A stretch of DNA of 64,000 nucleotides, from assembly GCF_002211105.1 (NCBI RefSeq), contig NZ_JPUA01000012.1, forward strand, positions 44,456-108,455, in the 5' to 3' direction. The position numbers and the translations under genes were made by a program. The notes beneath the pieces were generated by a model. The model ran no database searches. It was not told where the DNA came from and saw only the letters and a list, made by a program, of their open reading frames with translations. Below, piece by piece: positions 63,937-64,000 of this stretch. Position 1 is the first letter of the stretch; every line of letters starts with the position of its first letter. Source of the stretch: Halomonas campaniensis. Its GTDB lineage: Bacteria; Pseudomonadota; Gammaproteobacteria; Pseudomonadales; Halomonadaceae.

Positions 63937-64000
63937 TCCTCGATAGCTCAGTTGGTAGAGCAAATGACTGTTAATCATTGGGTCGCAGGTTCGAGTCCTG
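63937..64000 (+). tRNA. tRNA-Asn(GUU), 3' end outside the window
   Basis: The sequence starts TCCTCGATAGCTCAGTTGG, the common bacterial tRNA-Asn opening (acceptor, then D arm GCTC/GAGC). The anticodon arm pairs AATGA (63963-63967) with TCATT (63975-63979) around CTGTTAA, giving anticodon GTT at 63970-63972. The T arm begins CAGGTTCGAGTCCTG. The acceptor 3' strand lies past the window end. Confidence 0.96.

Overview
The window looks like a chromosomal segment of a moderately GC-rich halophilic gammaproteobacterium, most likely Halomonas/Vreelandella (family Halomonadaceae). This is inferred from the miaB-ybeZ(phoH)-ybeY-ybeX(corC)-lnt order, the end of an ast arginine-catabolism operon, many acidic proteins, and the mix of DUF3581, DUF1289, DUF3820 and NfeD/QmcA genes. 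No organism-specific marker such as rRNA is present, so the genus is an inference. No prophage, insertion sequence, CRISPR array or plasmid gene was seen. The only mobile-element trace is a possible decayed recombinase end near 4.2-4.4 kb.

Layout. 1-6.5 kb: end of astD, astB and a hairpin terminator, then small accessory genes (DUF523, GNAT, a DMT exporter with a divergent MarR regulator and two matching palindromes, a quinone reductase, ElaA, BluB). 6.5-16.3 kb: a MASE2-GAF-GGDEF cyclase, a WYL regulator divergent from a glutathione transferase, a GNAT gene, then a LysR-amidase-DUF3311-SSS symporter unit and a DUF2252 protein. 16.3-24.7 kb: a 7TM-type GGDEF cyclase, QmcA/NfeD, a TRIC-family channel, a 998-residue AsmA/TamB-like protein and DUF3581. 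24.7-35.3 kb: the most distinctive block, encoding two transglutaminase-like proteins (one fused to a DUF2126 amidoligase), an intact circularly permuted ATP-grasp plus alpha-E pair, a fused ATP-grasp/alpha-E protein with a degenerate ATP-grasp half, and a zinc metallopeptidase. 35.4-48 kb: mmsA with a perfect 20-bp operator-like palindrome, a TPP riboswitch controlling a ThiV-like symporter, a GAF-PAS-GGDEF cyclase, CorA, an NnrU/MDR/proline-racemase-family operon, DUF1289, ArfB, a 2-hydroxyacid dehydrogenase and a flavin reductase. 48-58 kb: an orphan periplasmic binding protein beside a chemoreceptor, a DJ-1/PfpI protein, and several regulators with divergent detoxification genes (LysR/VOC, AraC/alcohol dehydrogenase). 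58-64 kb: the lnt-corC-ybeY-phoH-miaB block read leftwards, and a tRNA-Asn(GUU) cut off by the window end.

The strongest new signal is in the 365-bp divergent region between the DUF2126 gene and the ATP-grasp/alpha-E pair (31396-31760). Each direction carries a well-spaced GG-N10-GC sigma-54 promoter candidate, and two TGCACCA NtrC-type half-sites lie between them about 100-135 bp upstream of each predicted start. This suggests that the whole putative peptide-modification system is switched on by nitrogen limitation. Other signals are a TPP riboswitch whose P1 helix appears to reach the start codon, a binding protein-chemoreceptor pair without any ABC transporter genes, and a recurring pattern of short tandem duplications at or next to stop codons.
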